Below are positions 8,876-18,188 of a stretch of 64,000 nt of DNA, one piece after another. Made by a program: the position numbers and the translations under genes. The notes beneath the pieces are model-generated. The model did no database searches. It had not been told where the DNA came from and saw only the letters and a list, made by a program, of their open reading frames with translations. Source of the stretch: Paenibacillus anaericanus (GTDB taxonomy: Bacteria; Bacillota; Bacilli; Paenibacillales; Paenibacillaceae); assembly GCF_003994475.1 (NCBI RefSeq), contig NZ_RZNY01000007.1, forward strand, positions 62,001 through 126,000, written 5' to 3'. How positions within the stretch are numbered: the first letter of the stretch is position 1; each line of letters opens with the position of its first letter.

Positions 8876-9487
8876 TCAATTATGATCTCGAGCGAATTTA
8901 AAATCCGAAATCATAATCCTATTGCCTTCTTCAGAAGAACTCACACTCATTATAAAGGTCTTAGTCAACTCGTCTTGATCAATCGGTAACTTAGGTAGCA
9001 ACTTTAAATAAGATTCATCGTTAATTTTATGTAGATAATAATCTGTATATCTATCGTCAGAAAAACTTGGTTTTCCATACGCATATTCAAATTCCTGACG
9101 GGAATTTAACACCTCCATATTTCTTGCCGTAACATACCTAGATGAATCCTCAGATAATGAAATAGCTACAACCTGATCCAAGCGATATTTGATATTTATA
9201 TTATCAGCGTACACAGTTAATCTCATAAATTCCTTTTCTTCTACACCATCGCCTAGAATCTTATCAACCTCATCCTTCTTCATTCCGATATACAACATTT
9301 TACCGGTCTTTGTATCGAATACTCCCAAATCTTCTATCGTGAAATCACCTATAGTATAGTGATAAGTCGGCTTTTTTGCTCCATGTGAAATGAAACCGTA
9401 CTTGTCATTTAATAACCAACCTATACCTGCAGTTAGTACGATGATAATACTGATAAATACAATCATAATAGCTTTACTCTTTCTCAC
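8876..9487 (-). CDS. Membrane-anchored hypothetical protein
   Basis: 203 residues, GTG start at 9487 behind AGGGGATG. An N-terminal basic patch and one hydrophobic helix (about residues 6-27) anchor an extracytoplasmic domain of mixed alpha/beta character with the motif MLYIGMKKDEVDKILG, which recalls SmpA/BamE-like or DUF-type 'GMxxxEVxxxLG' repeats found in many secreted Firmicute proteins. Not otherwise recognised. It stands alone, convergent with the FMN reductase gene. Confidence 0.75.
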   Translation of the reverse strand: MRKSKAIMIVFISIIIVLTAGIGWLLNDKYGFISHGAKKPTYHYTIGDFTIEDLGVFDTKTGKMLYIGMKKDEVDKILGDGVEEKEFMRLTVYADNINIKYRLDQVVAISLSEDSSRYVTARNMEVLNSRQEFEYAYGKPSFSDDRYTDYYLHKINDESYLKLLPKLPIDQDELTKTFIMSVSSSEEGNRIMISDFKFARDHN

Positions 9488-9620
9488 ATAGTCATCCCCT
9501 GTTACTAATTATAGTTAGAATTTAGGTCTCCGACTATTTTCGTCATTATTTCGCTTTATTCCTTCTAGAACAAATAAAATTATACGATCACGTATTAAAT
9601 AATTCATCATTACAACACAA

Positions 9621-9654
9621 ACAACCTGCGGAATATTAATCCTCCACAGGTTGT
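9621..9654 (-). terminator. Probable terminator after GH35 gene
   Basis: ACAACCTGCGGA (9621-9632) and TCCACAGGTTGT (9643-9654) form a 12-bp stem with one mismatch, 14 bp past the GH35 stop codon. The U tract is weak (TTTGTGTTG). Confidence 0.6.
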
Positions 9655-9667
9655 TCTCCCCTTCATC

Positions 9668-11416
9668 CTATCCTATATCGGGTTGATCCACGAATGTAAC
9701 AGCTACTTCCGAAGTGCCATGCAATTCAAAGATTACAATCTCATTGTCGCCTTGCTTCAATAATGGACTCGGCACATACAACGTTTTCTGCGGACCAACA
9801 TTCCAATAGCGTCCAAGATTATAACCGTTGATAAACACTACCCCTTTGATCCAACCTTCCATGCTCAAGAAAGTATCAGCAGGATCATCCACAACTAAGA
9901 CTCCACGGAAGAAGCTAGGTTCTGCTTGTTCGGAAAGACCATCAAATACCAGACCAGATAAATCAGTTAATGGCAACGTATATGTCGTCCATTCCGACAA
10001 GAACTGTCGACCATAACGTACCCCTTCTTTAATCCCTTTGCAATCTCTCATAAAAGGACCATAGTTGACGCGACCTAAGTTCTCCACAAGTATACTTACA
10101 TGTAACCCATCAGCCGGAACCTCGAATTCTAGTTTTACTTCTGGCCGGGTACGATCTAAGGTTGCTGCCAACTGTCCATTCAGAAAGACTTGTGCACGAT
10201 CATGTAAATCTTGTATGAAGAACTCATCTTTCGGACGAGGTCCTGAAATGAACGTACTATAATGAATAAATCCATAATCCTGGCCCAATTTCTCCATCGT
10301 TTCAGGATATGCCGAGTAAATAGGTACTGAAATACGGTCTAAGTTTGCTGTTAGTGCAGTTTGCTCCTTCATCTCAACCCGCCCATAGGCTTTCTTCTCG
10401 ATTGGAGCCGGCAGCTCACATGGTCCGAGATCCACATATTTCGAAATGACTTCACGAACTGCAAAATATTTAGGTGTCGGTTCACCCGATTCATTCAATA
10501 ATGAATCATAGTCATAGCTTGTAGTCGTTGGTTCATAGCTATCGAACGTATGACCGTTTGCTCCATTGTAGAAGCCAAAGTTGGTTCCACCGTGGAACAT
10601 ATAGAAATTAACGGATGCACCTAAACTAAGCATTTCATCCAACACTTCCGCAACATTCTCCGCAGGACGGGTATGATGCTCCTCATGCCAATGATCAAAC
10701 CAACCATTCCAGTACTCCATACACATAATTGGAGCATCTGGTTGATATTCACGCAACTTGTTAAAAGCTTCTACTGGCCGTGACCCAAAGTTTACTGTCT
10801 CCAATACACCAGGTACCATGCCCCCTTGAAGCATTGCGTCATCAGGTCCATCAGACGTGAATAATAGAACATCCACCCCACGTGATATCATGCTGTCTTT
10901 CAGATGAGTCAAATAACGTTTATCATTACCATAACTTCCATACTCATTTTCAATCTGCATGGCAATGATTGGCCCACCATTTGTGCATAACAACGGTTTT
11001 AACATAGGAAGTAAGACATCATAATATGCATCGACATGATCTAGAAACGGTTCATGATAGCAACGAAGACGCATATCCGAATCTTCCAGGAGCCAAGATG
11101 GCAACCCACCAAACTCCCATTCTGCACAAATATAAGGTGCGGGACGGACAATCACATGTAAGCCCAAATCCCCTGCCAGTTCAATAAACCGGACTAAATC
11201 TGCCATGCCTTCAAAATGAAATTCGCCCTTTTTCGGCTCATGTAAATTCCATGCTACATAAGTTTCAACCGTATTGAAGCCGCATGCCTGTAACTTTATA
11301 AGACGATCTTGCCAATACTCAGGTACAGTCCGAAAGTAATGGATGGCTCCTGAAATTAGTCGTACCGGCTGATCATTGTAATAAAATGAGGATCCTGAAT
11401 AATTAAAGGTTGCCAT
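9668..11416 (-). CDS. GH35 beta-galactosidase
   Basis: About 582 residues. Retaining exo-beta-galactosidase family: N-terminal TIM barrel (to about residue 310) and C-terminal beta-sandwich domains. The general acid/base Glu is in IENEYGSYG (about residue 158) and the nucleophile Glu in CMEYWNGWF (about 234); the signature GGPIIAMQIENEYG is intact. No signal peptide, so it acts on imported oligosaccharides in the cytoplasm. I chose the ATG at 11416 (GGCGGAG six bases ahead) over the ATG at 11455, which overlaps the preceding gene and lacks a ribosome binding site. Last gene of the sugar operon; exact substrate linkage not readable from sequence. Confidence 0.92.
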   Translation of the reverse strand: MATFNYSGSSFYYNDQPVRLISGAIHYFRTVPEYWQDRLIKLQACGFNTVETYVAWNLHEPKKGEFHFEGMADLVRFIELAGDLGLHVIVRPAPYICAEWEFGGLPSWLLEDSDMRLRCYHEPFLDHVDAYYDVLLPMLKPLLCTNGGPIIAMQIENEYGSYGNDKRYLTHLKDSMISRGVDVLLFTSDGPDDAMLQGGMVPGVLETVNFGSRPVEAFNKLREYQPDAPIMCMEYWNGWFDHWHEEHHTRPAENVAEVLDEMLSLGASVNFYMFHGGTNFGFYNGANGHTFDSYEPTTTSYDYDSLLNESGEPTPKYFAVREVISKYVDLGPCELPAPIEKKAYGRVEMKEQTALTANLDRISVPIYSAYPETMEKLGQDYGFIHYSTFISGPRPKDEFFIQDLHDRAQVFLNGQLAATLDRTRPEVKLEFEVPADGLHVSILVENLGRVNYGPFMRDCKGIKEGVRYGRQFLSEWTTYTLPLTDLSGLVFDGLSEQAEPSFFRGVLVVDDPADTFLSMEGWIKGVVFINGYNLGRYWNVGPQKTLYVPSPLLKQGDNEIVIFELHGTSEVAVTFVDQPDIG

Positions 11417-11447
11417 GTTTTCTCCGCCTTGTAAATTATTGTGTATA

Positions 11448-13112
11448 CTAAACATAATGACTAGCTAACGCTTGATTAATCCGCTCTCTTGCCGCTAGCA
11501 GCCACGCCCCATGGCCCCTTGGGTATTCAGTGAATGTCAGAGGATTACTGAGACCTTCTTCCATAATGGCTATTGTCTGTTCCTTGCCAATTTTCTGCTC
11601 TAGTAGCTCAAGTGCACGCAAATCCTGCAATCCTTCATACAGAACTTCCAATCGAATTGATTCGATCGGGCCTTCTTCACCTGGATAGACCAAGTACGCA
11701 TCCCCTGAAGGGAAGGCATGCATTGCATCCGTCGTACGATACGGATCAAGCTGCTGATTCAATGAATATTGTGAATACCAGAAGTTATAACCCCAATGCA
11801 GAAAGCCTTGTAATCCGAATTTATACAATTGGAATCCAATGATACGATTTCTTGCAGACGGCATGTTAAAAAAACGGTTGGATACTTGTTCACCCTGGGC
11901 GCAGCAATAATACGTCCAAAGGTCTGGCACTTGATGCTCTAAGAATGGTTCAATATGTGTATTCGCTGGAATTGGTCTCTTCACTAGCCCCTGCTCATAT
12001 AACTCCAAATCGGATAAGGCGTCCATAATCGGATAACCTGACAAATGCTTATGAAGCATCTCACTTGCAGCTCGGTACGACTCCAAATGTTCCTGACCTG
12101 GCTCATCTGAAATATGGAACCAGCTTTGCTGATCTAGTCCATGCTCTTTCAAATATCGATCCAAACAAGGTAAGAATTGATCTAAGAAATCTCGATAAGC
12201 CGCTGAAGATGCATCCGTCTCCCAACCAAATATCTTTTGCTCTTCTCCATGAATGGTTGCCATAATCTTCGGCGCGCATTTCGCGCCCCATTGTGTGAAT
12301 AAATGAGAGAACTCAAAGTACTTGAAGCCAAGCCGATGGCACATCGCTACCCACCGCGTAAGTCGATCAAATCCAAACTCATAGGTATCCCCTACGGCGG
12401 TTACGGATACGAGTTGAACCGTTGGGCGTTCTCCACCAACGAGTGTGTCTAAGGGTGGAGTGAACAACGGTGTCAAGATCATATTCATTCCGTGCTTGAC
12501 CATAGTGTCTGCATAGCATTCAATCAGTGCCCAGTGAGCTTCACTAAATACTTCGACATGATACTGTGTTGCAAGGCAATCGACATGAAACCATTCTGTA
12601 TGAATTAACTGTTGCGGTGGCAGAGCAGCAGGGATGACATGTAACTCAAATATCTCGGATTCCCCTAACACCTGTCCTTCAGATGATCTAAAGATAATTT
12701 GTATAGGATGCATCCCCGCAGTTACACTTTCATCCACCTCGATCGTCACCCATATTGAGCGCCATTGACCAGGGATTGAAGAAACAGATTGCTGATCTAA
12801 CTTATATAATGGATCTGGATATAGTCCCGGTGTGGTACGTAACACATCCGTATCATGATTATTGAAGCAAGGCATTTCCGAGGGAACAAGTCCAACAGAT
12901 CTGATCAATATTTGGTCGGAAAGAGCTGACTTGATATTGATGTCTATGTTTTTTAGGAGTGTGTCTGAGGTATAGGCCACTTGGAAGGAAAATGTCTCTC
13001 CAAAAAGTGCGGTTGCACGACTATAAGATTCATTATTTGGCCTCTCATCTGCAAACACCTTAGTCAACGAACTTAATAACATCGTCTGAAATGACTGCGG
13101 GACATGTGTCAC
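11448..13112 (-). CDS. DUF4091 / GH123-like glycoside hydrolase
   Basis: 554 residues with an N-terminal beta-sandwich (about 1-165), a central barrel and a C-terminal DUF4091 region (GFLHWGYNFW). An adjacent acidic pair, Asp336-Glu337 in HISDEPG, matches the catalytic Asp-Glu arrangement of GH123 beta-N-acetylgalactosaminidases, which use substrate-assisted catalysis. No signal peptide. The GTG start at 13112 directly abuts the stop codon of the oxidoreductase gene, whose last codons supply GAGGTGA as ribosome binding site, so translation is coupled. With the GH35 enzyme this suggests an oligosaccharide containing beta-Gal and N-acetylhexosamine; that is inference. Confidence 0.82.
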   Translation of the reverse strand: MTHVPQSFQTMLLSSLTKVFADERPNNESYSRATALFGETFSFQVAYTSDTLLKNIDINIKSALSDQILIRSVGLVPSEMPCFNNHDTDVLRTTPGLYPDPLYKLDQQSVSSIPGQWRSIWVTIEVDESVTAGMHPIQIIFRSSEGQVLGESEIFELHVIPAALPPQQLIHTEWFHVDCLATQYHVEVFSEAHWALIECYADTMVKHGMNMILTPLFTPPLDTLVGGERPTVQLVSVTAVGDTYEFGFDRLTRWVAMCHRLGFKYFEFSHLFTQWGAKCAPKIMATIHGEEQKIFGWETDASSAAYRDFLDQFLPCLDRYLKEHGLDQQSWFHISDEPGQEHLESYRAASEMLHKHLSGYPIMDALSDLELYEQGLVKRPIPANTHIEPFLEHQVPDLWTYYCCAQGEQVSNRFFNMPSARNRIIGFQLYKFGLQGFLHWGYNFWYSQYSLNQQLDPYRTTDAMHAFPSGDAYLVYPGEEGPIESIRLEVLYEGLQDLRALELLEQKIGKEQTIAIMEEGLSNPLTFTEYPRGHGAWLLAARERINQALASHYV

Positions 13113-14390
13113 TTATTTCACCTCTTCAGCAGTATGGAAACTATGTGCAAAGTCCTTCAGAATAATACTGTTTCCCTCTATTCTTGACTGCTCCGCTGCG
13201 AAAGCCATTAAATGACTCTGAACGGAATGATTAGCTGATGTAAGGCCTTGAATTTTCCCATCTGCTCGAACCAACTTAACAAAATCTTTGACTAAACCCA
13301 TATCGCCGCCACCATGGCCTACATGTCCTCCCGCATTCTCGAACGAGATTCTCTCAACCTTACCACTGCCAAAATGAATAACTTCGATTTCATTCTTCTC
13401 CATGGCACCTCGAATTTCTCCCTTGGTACCCATGAGCTTAAGAGTGCGACTTACGTCTTTAGTGAATGCACTCATCGTAAATGCTATAGTTACGGAATTA
13501 GCGAATTCTAGATTTACCACTTGATGATCAACGACATCATTATCACAATGATAGACACATCGACCATAAGGTCCTTCTTGAAGTGCCTTCAAGCGAGCAT
13601 CATAACTTGGATCATCACTAATTGCCGAAGTTGGCCAATCCGTATTATCCGTCAAATATTGGTTAGGAGCATAATAGAGACACGTATCTGCTACTGGGCA
13701 TCCATCCGTGCAACGTAGTGGCGCACCTTCCGGTGCCTCACTAGATTTGAAATGCGATAGTGAGCCGAAGGAAGATACTCGAACACACTCTGAATCTGTT
13801 AACCAAGAAAGGATGTCCAGATCATGACAAGACTTCGCTAGAATCATCGGACTGGACTCTTCCTTGTTTCGCCAATTGCCTCTTACGAAGCTATGGGCTT
13901 GATGCCAGTAACCTACGTTCTCATTATGTTGGATAGACATCAATTGTCCGATTGCACCACGCTCTAACAATTCCTTGATCGTAGAGAAGAAATTTGTATA
14001 TCTCAACACGTGGCAAATCGAAAATACACGATTTACTTTAGAGGCCATTTCCCCCATAAGTACACATTCTTTAGCATCAGGAGACATTGGCTTCTCCAGA
14101 AGAACATGATATCCTGCCTCTAGTGCTTTCATTGTAGGTACATAATGCTGATTATCTTGAGTACAGATGAAAACTGCATCTGCTACTTTCGGTGACGCAA
14201 AGAATTCATCCCAATTCGCAAAGCACACGTCATCTGATAGTTTATGTCTTGCCTTGAATTTATTTCTTCTATCAACATTCGGTTCTGCAACAGCTACAAC
14301 TTGAAGCTCCTCTGGATGCTGAATCGCATATTCTGAATAATTAATCCCGCGTAGCCCCGCTCCAATTAACGCAACAGTAATTTTTTTCAT
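13113..14390 (-). CDS. Gfo/Idh/MocA family NAD(P) oxidoreductase
   Basis: About 425 residues. Rossmann domain with GAGLRG near the N-terminus and the EKPM motif (Lys of the EKP catalytic/cofactor motif), then the alpha/beta substrate domain. A Cys-rich insert (CTDGCPVADTCLYY ... CVYHCDND) is characteristic of a Firmicute subgroup and could bind metal. Start at ATG 14390, 8 bases after AGGAG; the ATG at 14411 has no ribosome binding site. Its place between permeases and hydrolases means it acts on the imported sugar or a product; some members of this superfamily (GH109) hydrolyse GalNAc by an NAD-dependent route, but I cannot tell whether this one does. Confidence 0.85.
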   Translation of the reverse strand: MKKITVALIGAGLRGINYSEYAIQHPEELQVVAVAEPNVDRRNKFKARHKLSDDVCFANWDEFFASPKVADAVFICTQDNQHYVPTMKALEAGYHVLLEKPMSPDAKECVLMGEMASKVNRVFSICHVLRYTNFFSTIKELLERGAIGQLMSIQHNENVGYWHQAHSFVRGNWRNKEESSPMILAKSCHDLDILSWLTDSECVRVSSFGSLSHFKSSEAPEGAPLRCTDGCPVADTCLYYAPNQYLTDNTDWPTSAISDDPSYDARLKALQEGPYGRCVYHCDNDVVDHQVVNLEFANSVTIAFTMSAFTKDVSRTLKLMGTKGEIRGAMEKNEIEVIHFGSGKVERISFENAGGHVGHGGGDMGLVKDFVKLVRADGKIQGLTSANHSVQSHLMAFAAEQSRIEGNSIILKDFAHSFHTAEEVK

Positions 14391-14442
14391 CTCATCTGCT
14401 CCTATCTTCATCTCTGACTTATTCTATGACGTTATTCTGTCT

Positions 14443-15333
14443 CTACTCTTTAACACTACCAACCGTCATACCTTTCACAAAATATCTTTGCAAGAACGGA
14501 TATACGACCATAATTGGCAACGCGCCCATGAATATTTGCGCCGTTCTGATGGTCTTCTCACTTAGATTCTCCATCACCTTGAGTTGCTCAACAGACATTG
14601 ATGACATCTGAGCATTGATGGACATGATCAATGTAGAAAGATAAGTCTGCAGCGGATAATGCTCAGGCGAATTTAGGTATAGAATACCGTCAAACCAAGC
14701 GTTCCAATGCCCTACAATGGTGAACAATCCAATGGTTGCGATGGAGGGGAGTGATACGGGTAAATAAATTTGCCAAAGCACTCTCCAATGTCCAGCACCA
14801 TCAATTGTGGCTGCTTCATCCAACTCCCTAGGAATGGATCTGAAGAAGTTAAGCATCAGAACCATATTCCATACATTCAATGCACCTGGTAAAATAAGCG
14901 CCCATATCGAATCGATTAAGCCTGTATTTTTCACTATGATGTACGAAGGAATTAAGCCGCCCCCGAAGAACATCGTAATTGCAAATATCCACACATATAG
15001 GGTTCTAAATTTAAACTGATCATTTGATTTGGAAAGCGGAAAAGCAGTAATAAATACTAGAAGCAAGTTAACTATTGAGCCAAGCACTACCCGCTTAACT
15101 GAGACTCCCAAAGAACGGAAGAACTCTACCTTTTCTCCTAAATATACATATGCATCCCATGAAAAACCGACGGGCCACAGCTTCACTTCTCCAGCCATCG
15201 CGGCTGTATTCGAGCTTAGTGAGATGGAGAGTAAGTGAACAAACGGGATAATGCCGAGTATGGTGATGAAAGTTAACAACAGCGTATTGAACACGACAAA
15301 TAACTTTCTACTAAATGATTGTTTGTGCAGCAT
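14443..15333 (-). CDS. Sugar ABC transporter permease (LplC/MalG type)
   Basis: About 296 residues with six predicted membrane helices and the cytoplasmic EAA loop that contacts the ATPase (DEAATIDGAGHWRVLW). The start is ATG 15333 with AGGAGGTGG 11 bases ahead; a longer frame to 15387 would overlap the upstream permease and is not used. Pairs with the permease upstream and the lipoprotein binding protein. No ATPase gene is in the operon, as usual for this family, which shares an MsmX-type ATPase encoded elsewhere. Confidence 0.92.
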   Translation of the reverse strand: MLHKQSFSRKLFVVFNTLLLTFITILGIIPFVHLLSISLSSNTAAMAGEVKLWPVGFSWDAYVYLGEKVEFFRSLGVSVKRVVLGSIVNLLLVFITAFPLSKSNDQFKFRTLYVWIFAITMFFGGGLIPSYIIVKNTGLIDSIWALILPGALNVWNMVLMLNFFRSIPRELDEAATIDGAGHWRVLWQIYLPVSLPSIATIGLFTIVGHWNAWFDGILYLNSPEHYPLQTYLSTLIMSINAQMSSMSVEQLKVMENLSEKTIRTAQIFMGALPIMVVYPFLQRYFVKGMTVGSVKE

Positions 15334-15349
15334 AATACTTCTCCACCTC

Positions 15350-16240
15350 CTAGAATATGCGGTAATTGTTAAATTTGTAGGCTGCATAGTAAGTCGTTGA
15401 TACCATGAATAAAGATATTACCGATTTAAAGAGCCCAACTGCTGCCGCAGGTCCAAATTGTTGGCTGAACATCCCCAATCGATAGACAAATGTATCAATT
15501 ATATCTGCGCCTGCATATACAGTCGGATTATACATAATCAAGATCTGCTCAAAACCTGCGTTAAGAATACCACCAAGACCTAATACACTTAGTAGAATAA
15601 TAATCGGCGCTATTCCTGGAAGCGTAATGTTAAGCATTTGCTTCCATTTCCCTGCACCATCTACCTCTGCCGCTTCATACAGCGTCGCATTAATTCCTGT
15701 GATAGCCGCAAGCATGATGATCATATTGTAGCCCATGCCTTTCCAGACATCCGACCCGATGATAATTCCTCTAAACCAACCATTATCAAGCATGAACATA
15801 ATAGGTTCCAAGCCAATAGAGGAAATCAAACCATTAATAGGTCCATTCAGAGAGAATAATTCAATGATGACGCCTCCAAGTACGGTCCAAGAAAGGAAGA
15901 ACGGAAGGAAAATAGCGGATTGAATAAAGCCTGCAAACCATTTCTTAGTAATCTCATTTAGTAATAAAGCTAGAATGAGAGGGACAAGCAGGGACAAGAC
16001 CATTTTGATGATGGCTATAACAAGCGTATTCCAAAGCACTTGCTTGAAATCCGGTAAATTAAATACATAACGGAAGTTATCTAGTCCGACAAAATCGGAT
16101 TTAAAGAACCCGGATAACGGCTCAAATTGTTGAAACGCCATAACCAGGCCGGCCATTGGACCGTAAGCATAAATCAATGTAACAATAACACCCGGTATTA
16201 ACATGATATGAAGCGGATATTCTTTCTTCAGTGATTTCAC
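15350..16240 (-). CDS. Sugar ABC transporter permease (LplB/MalF type)
   Basis: 296 residues, GTG start at 16240 behind GAGGAGGG. Six predicted helices; EAA loop reads YEAAEVDGAGKWKQML. Typical LplB family opening (KEYPLHIMLIPGVIVTLIYAY). Forms the membrane channel together with the next permease, 16 bp downstream. Confidence 0.92.
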   Translation of the reverse strand: MKSLKKEYPLHIMLIPGVIVTLIYAYGPMAGLVMAFQQFEPLSGFFKSDFVGLDNFRYVFNLPDFKQVLWNTLVIAIIKMVLSLLVPLILALLLNEITKKWFAGFIQSAIFLPFFLSWTVLGGVIIELFSLNGPINGLISSIGLEPIMFMLDNGWFRGIIIGSDVWKGMGYNMIIMLAAITGINATLYEAAEVDGAGKWKQMLNITLPGIAPIIILLSVLGLGGILNAGFEQILIMYNPTVYAGADIIDTFVYRLGMFSQQFGPAAAVGLFKSVISLFMVSTTYYAAYKFNNYRIF

Positions 16241-16275
16241 AGATGACCCTCCTCACCAACTACTCATTTTGAAAA

Positions 16276-16313
16276 CGGGAGGTGCGCCGGGTTTACCCGA
16301 CTCACCTCACCCG
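16276..16313 (-). terminator. Intra-operon attenuator hairpin
   Basis: Between the binding-protein gene and the permease genes: CGGGAGGTG / CACCTCACCCG outer arms with an inner CGGG-TTTA-CCCG stem, followed on the minus strand by TTTTC. A partial terminator here would give more binding protein than permease, a common arrangement in such operons. Confidence 0.65.
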
Positions 16314-16330
16314 CTTACTGTTCCTATGAT

Positions 16331-18064
16331 TTATTTCGTAGCTTCCGTGCTATACCATTCATTGACCTCATCGATAATTTGATTACCGCCAAGTGCCTTC
16401 CAGCTATCAACAAATTTATCGAAATCATCAATGGAACCGCCCATGATTATCTTGGTAAAGGACTCTTGCATCAACTTATCTAGCTGACCACCCTTCTCCA
16501 CTACTGTTGCTGTCGGAAGACCATAGAATTCGTTATACACGAACTGTTGATTTTCTTTAATTTGACGTGTTAATCCCCAACCACCGTCTTTCGCAGCTCG
16601 GCTATAGTATTGGCCCCAGTTTACGCCTTTGGAAGCGTTGGTTGTGTCGCCAGCTAGGAAGTCTTTTGTCGCTTTAAAGGTATCCGCAACGGTCTTATAA
16701 TTTGCATCGTCTATTGTAATTTCAGTCTGATTGGCATCGAGTGCTTTGTTCACTTCAGTGTAAATCGTATCAATATCAGCAGGGTTGGCGATACGTGGGT
16801 TAAACCAGTTGTATACATAACCATCTGCCGCTTGGTTCTTATCTTTGTATTTCTTATTCCCAACTTCAATGTAGAAATTGAGCATCTTAATCGCTGCTTC
16901 TGGATTCTTCATCTTTTTGTTCACGACGAAAATTTTATTACTGCGGATTTTTGGAACGAGCGATTTAGCTGGACCATCAATCCCTGGAAGTTGAATAGCA
17001 ATCCAATCCGCCTTCGGATCTTTGTCTACGCTCGAGTTAAGCGGCCAGTTCGGATACCACCATTCTCCGTAGGAAATACCCACTTTACCTGCTGTCAGAT
17101 CTTCTACCGCTTTATTCTCATCCTTAAGTGCGAACTCTTTATCAATAATTCCATCTTTGTACCATTGTTGTAGCTTGCCAAGTGCAGTCTTCACTTCAGG
17201 TTGGATCAGCCCTGGTAGTAATTTGTCATCACTGCCTTTAATCCAAGCAGATTGATTATCACCAACGGAAGGAAATGCTCCGAATCCATTAAAGAAACCT
17301 CTGACATCAAATCCCCAGAAGAACAAACTCTTTTGCATCGCAATACCATAGGTGTCATTCTTACCATTCTGATCTGGGTCATTATTCGTAAATGCTTGTG
17401 CAACTTTCTCAAGCTCATCGATCGTCTTCGGTGCTTGTAAACCTAGATTATTAAGCCAATCTTGCCGAATCCATAGTAACTGTGTGGATAGGAAAGGATC
17501 TTCAAATGCAGGAATACCCAATTGCTTACCATCTGCACTAAATGTCTTCATCGCGAATCCACCGTCAGAATCCATGTATGCCTTAAGAGCCGGTGATGCA
17601 TATTGGTCATATGCTTCTGTCAAATCAGCAAGCATATCTTGTTTTTTTAGCTTCTCATAGGTCTTCTGATCAACTTCTATCACATCTGGTAGATCTCCCG
17701 ATGCCATGGCAAGCGAGAACTTTTGCTCAAACTGCGCAGAAGGAACTGTCCATTTGTATTTCACTTCGATGTTCATCATCTCTTTGAGATCTTTCAGATA
17801 GGCATTCTGCTCAGGTGTAATTCCACTTGGCGTTCTTGGATCTTCTGGTGGATTATATCCGAGTACTTCTGTAACAGTAACCGTTTCTGCATATTTTCCT
17901 AGTGGATCAGGTGGTGTGGCATTGTCTGTCGCACTATTCGTAGCGTCCTCCTTCGGCGTGGTTGGAGCATTAGCATTTCCATTCCCTTGACTTCCACATG
18001 CTGACAATAATGAAAGGATCATCGTTACTGCCAAAATCATTTTCCATGGTCTAATTTTATTCAT
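16331..18064 (-). CDS. Sugar-binding lipoprotein (LplA-type)
   Basis: 577-residue extracellular solute-binding protein. Signal MNKIRPWKMILAVTMILSLL ends in lipobox LSAC with Cys23; a Thr/Asn/Asp-rich linker follows. The size (much larger than MalE types) and the body pattern (PFLSTQLLWIRQDWLNNLG, then DPDQNGKNDTYGIA) identify the LplA family that teams with YesM/YesN-type two-component systems in Paenibacillus. ATG 18064 has AAGGGGG about 11 bases ahead. First gene of the transport/hydrolase operon, behind a promoter that overlaps a cre site. Confidence 0.92.
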   Translation of the reverse strand: MNKIRPWKMILAVTMILSLLSACGSQGNGNANAPTTPKEDATNSATDNATPPDPLGKYAETVTVTEVLGYNPPEDPRTPSGITPEQNAYLKDLKEMMNIEVKYKWTVPSAQFEQKFSLAMASGDLPDVIEVDQKTYEKLKKQDMLADLTEAYDQYASPALKAYMDSDGGFAMKTFSADGKQLGIPAFEDPFLSTQLLWIRQDWLNNLGLQAPKTIDELEKVAQAFTNNDPDQNGKNDTYGIAMQKSLFFWGFDVRGFFNGFGAFPSVGDNQSAWIKGSDDKLLPGLIQPEVKTALGKLQQWYKDGIIDKEFALKDENKAVEDLTAGKVGISYGEWWYPNWPLNSSVDKDPKADWIAIQLPGIDGPAKSLVPKIRSNKIFVVNKKMKNPEAAIKMLNFYIEVGNKKYKDKNQAADGYVYNWFNPRIANPADIDTIYTEVNKALDANQTEITIDDANYKTVADTFKATKDFLAGDTTNASKGVNWGQYYSRAAKDGGWGLTRQIKENQQFVYNEFYGLPTATVVEKGGQLDKLMQESFTKIIMGGSIDDFDKFVDSWKALGGNQIIDEVNEWYSTEATK

Positions 18065-18124
18065 TTGAACGCTTTCCCCCTTTGTATGCTGTAATTCATG
18101 GCGTTATCTGTGTTCCTAGTTATC

Positions 18125-18153
18125 ATTTTAGGCACACGGGAATGCGCTTACAA
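18125..18153 (-). promoter_or_regulatory. Promoter of the binding-protein operon
   Basis: Minus strand TTGTAA (18148-18153), 17-base spacer, TAAAAT (18125-18130). The -35 region is poor (4/6), as expected for an activated promoter; the neighbouring AraC-type regulator is the likely activator. Confidence 0.55.
18139..18153 (-). promoter_or_regulatory. cre-like catabolite response element
   Basis: TTGTAAGCGCATTCC (minus strand) matches the Gram-positive cre consensus WTGNAANCGNWNNCW at 14 of 15 positions and overlaps the -35 element and spacer of the promoter. CcpA bound here would block transcription when preferred sugars are present. Confidence 0.62.
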
Positions 18154-18188
18154 TTTCGTTTTCTTTACATCACTTTCACTTTATTTAC

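Noticed and set aside
13113-14390. GH109 alpha-N-acetylgalactosaminidase
   Set aside because: The fold is shared, but GH109-specific residues were not verifiable by eye, so only the Gfo/Idh/MocA superfamily is claimed.
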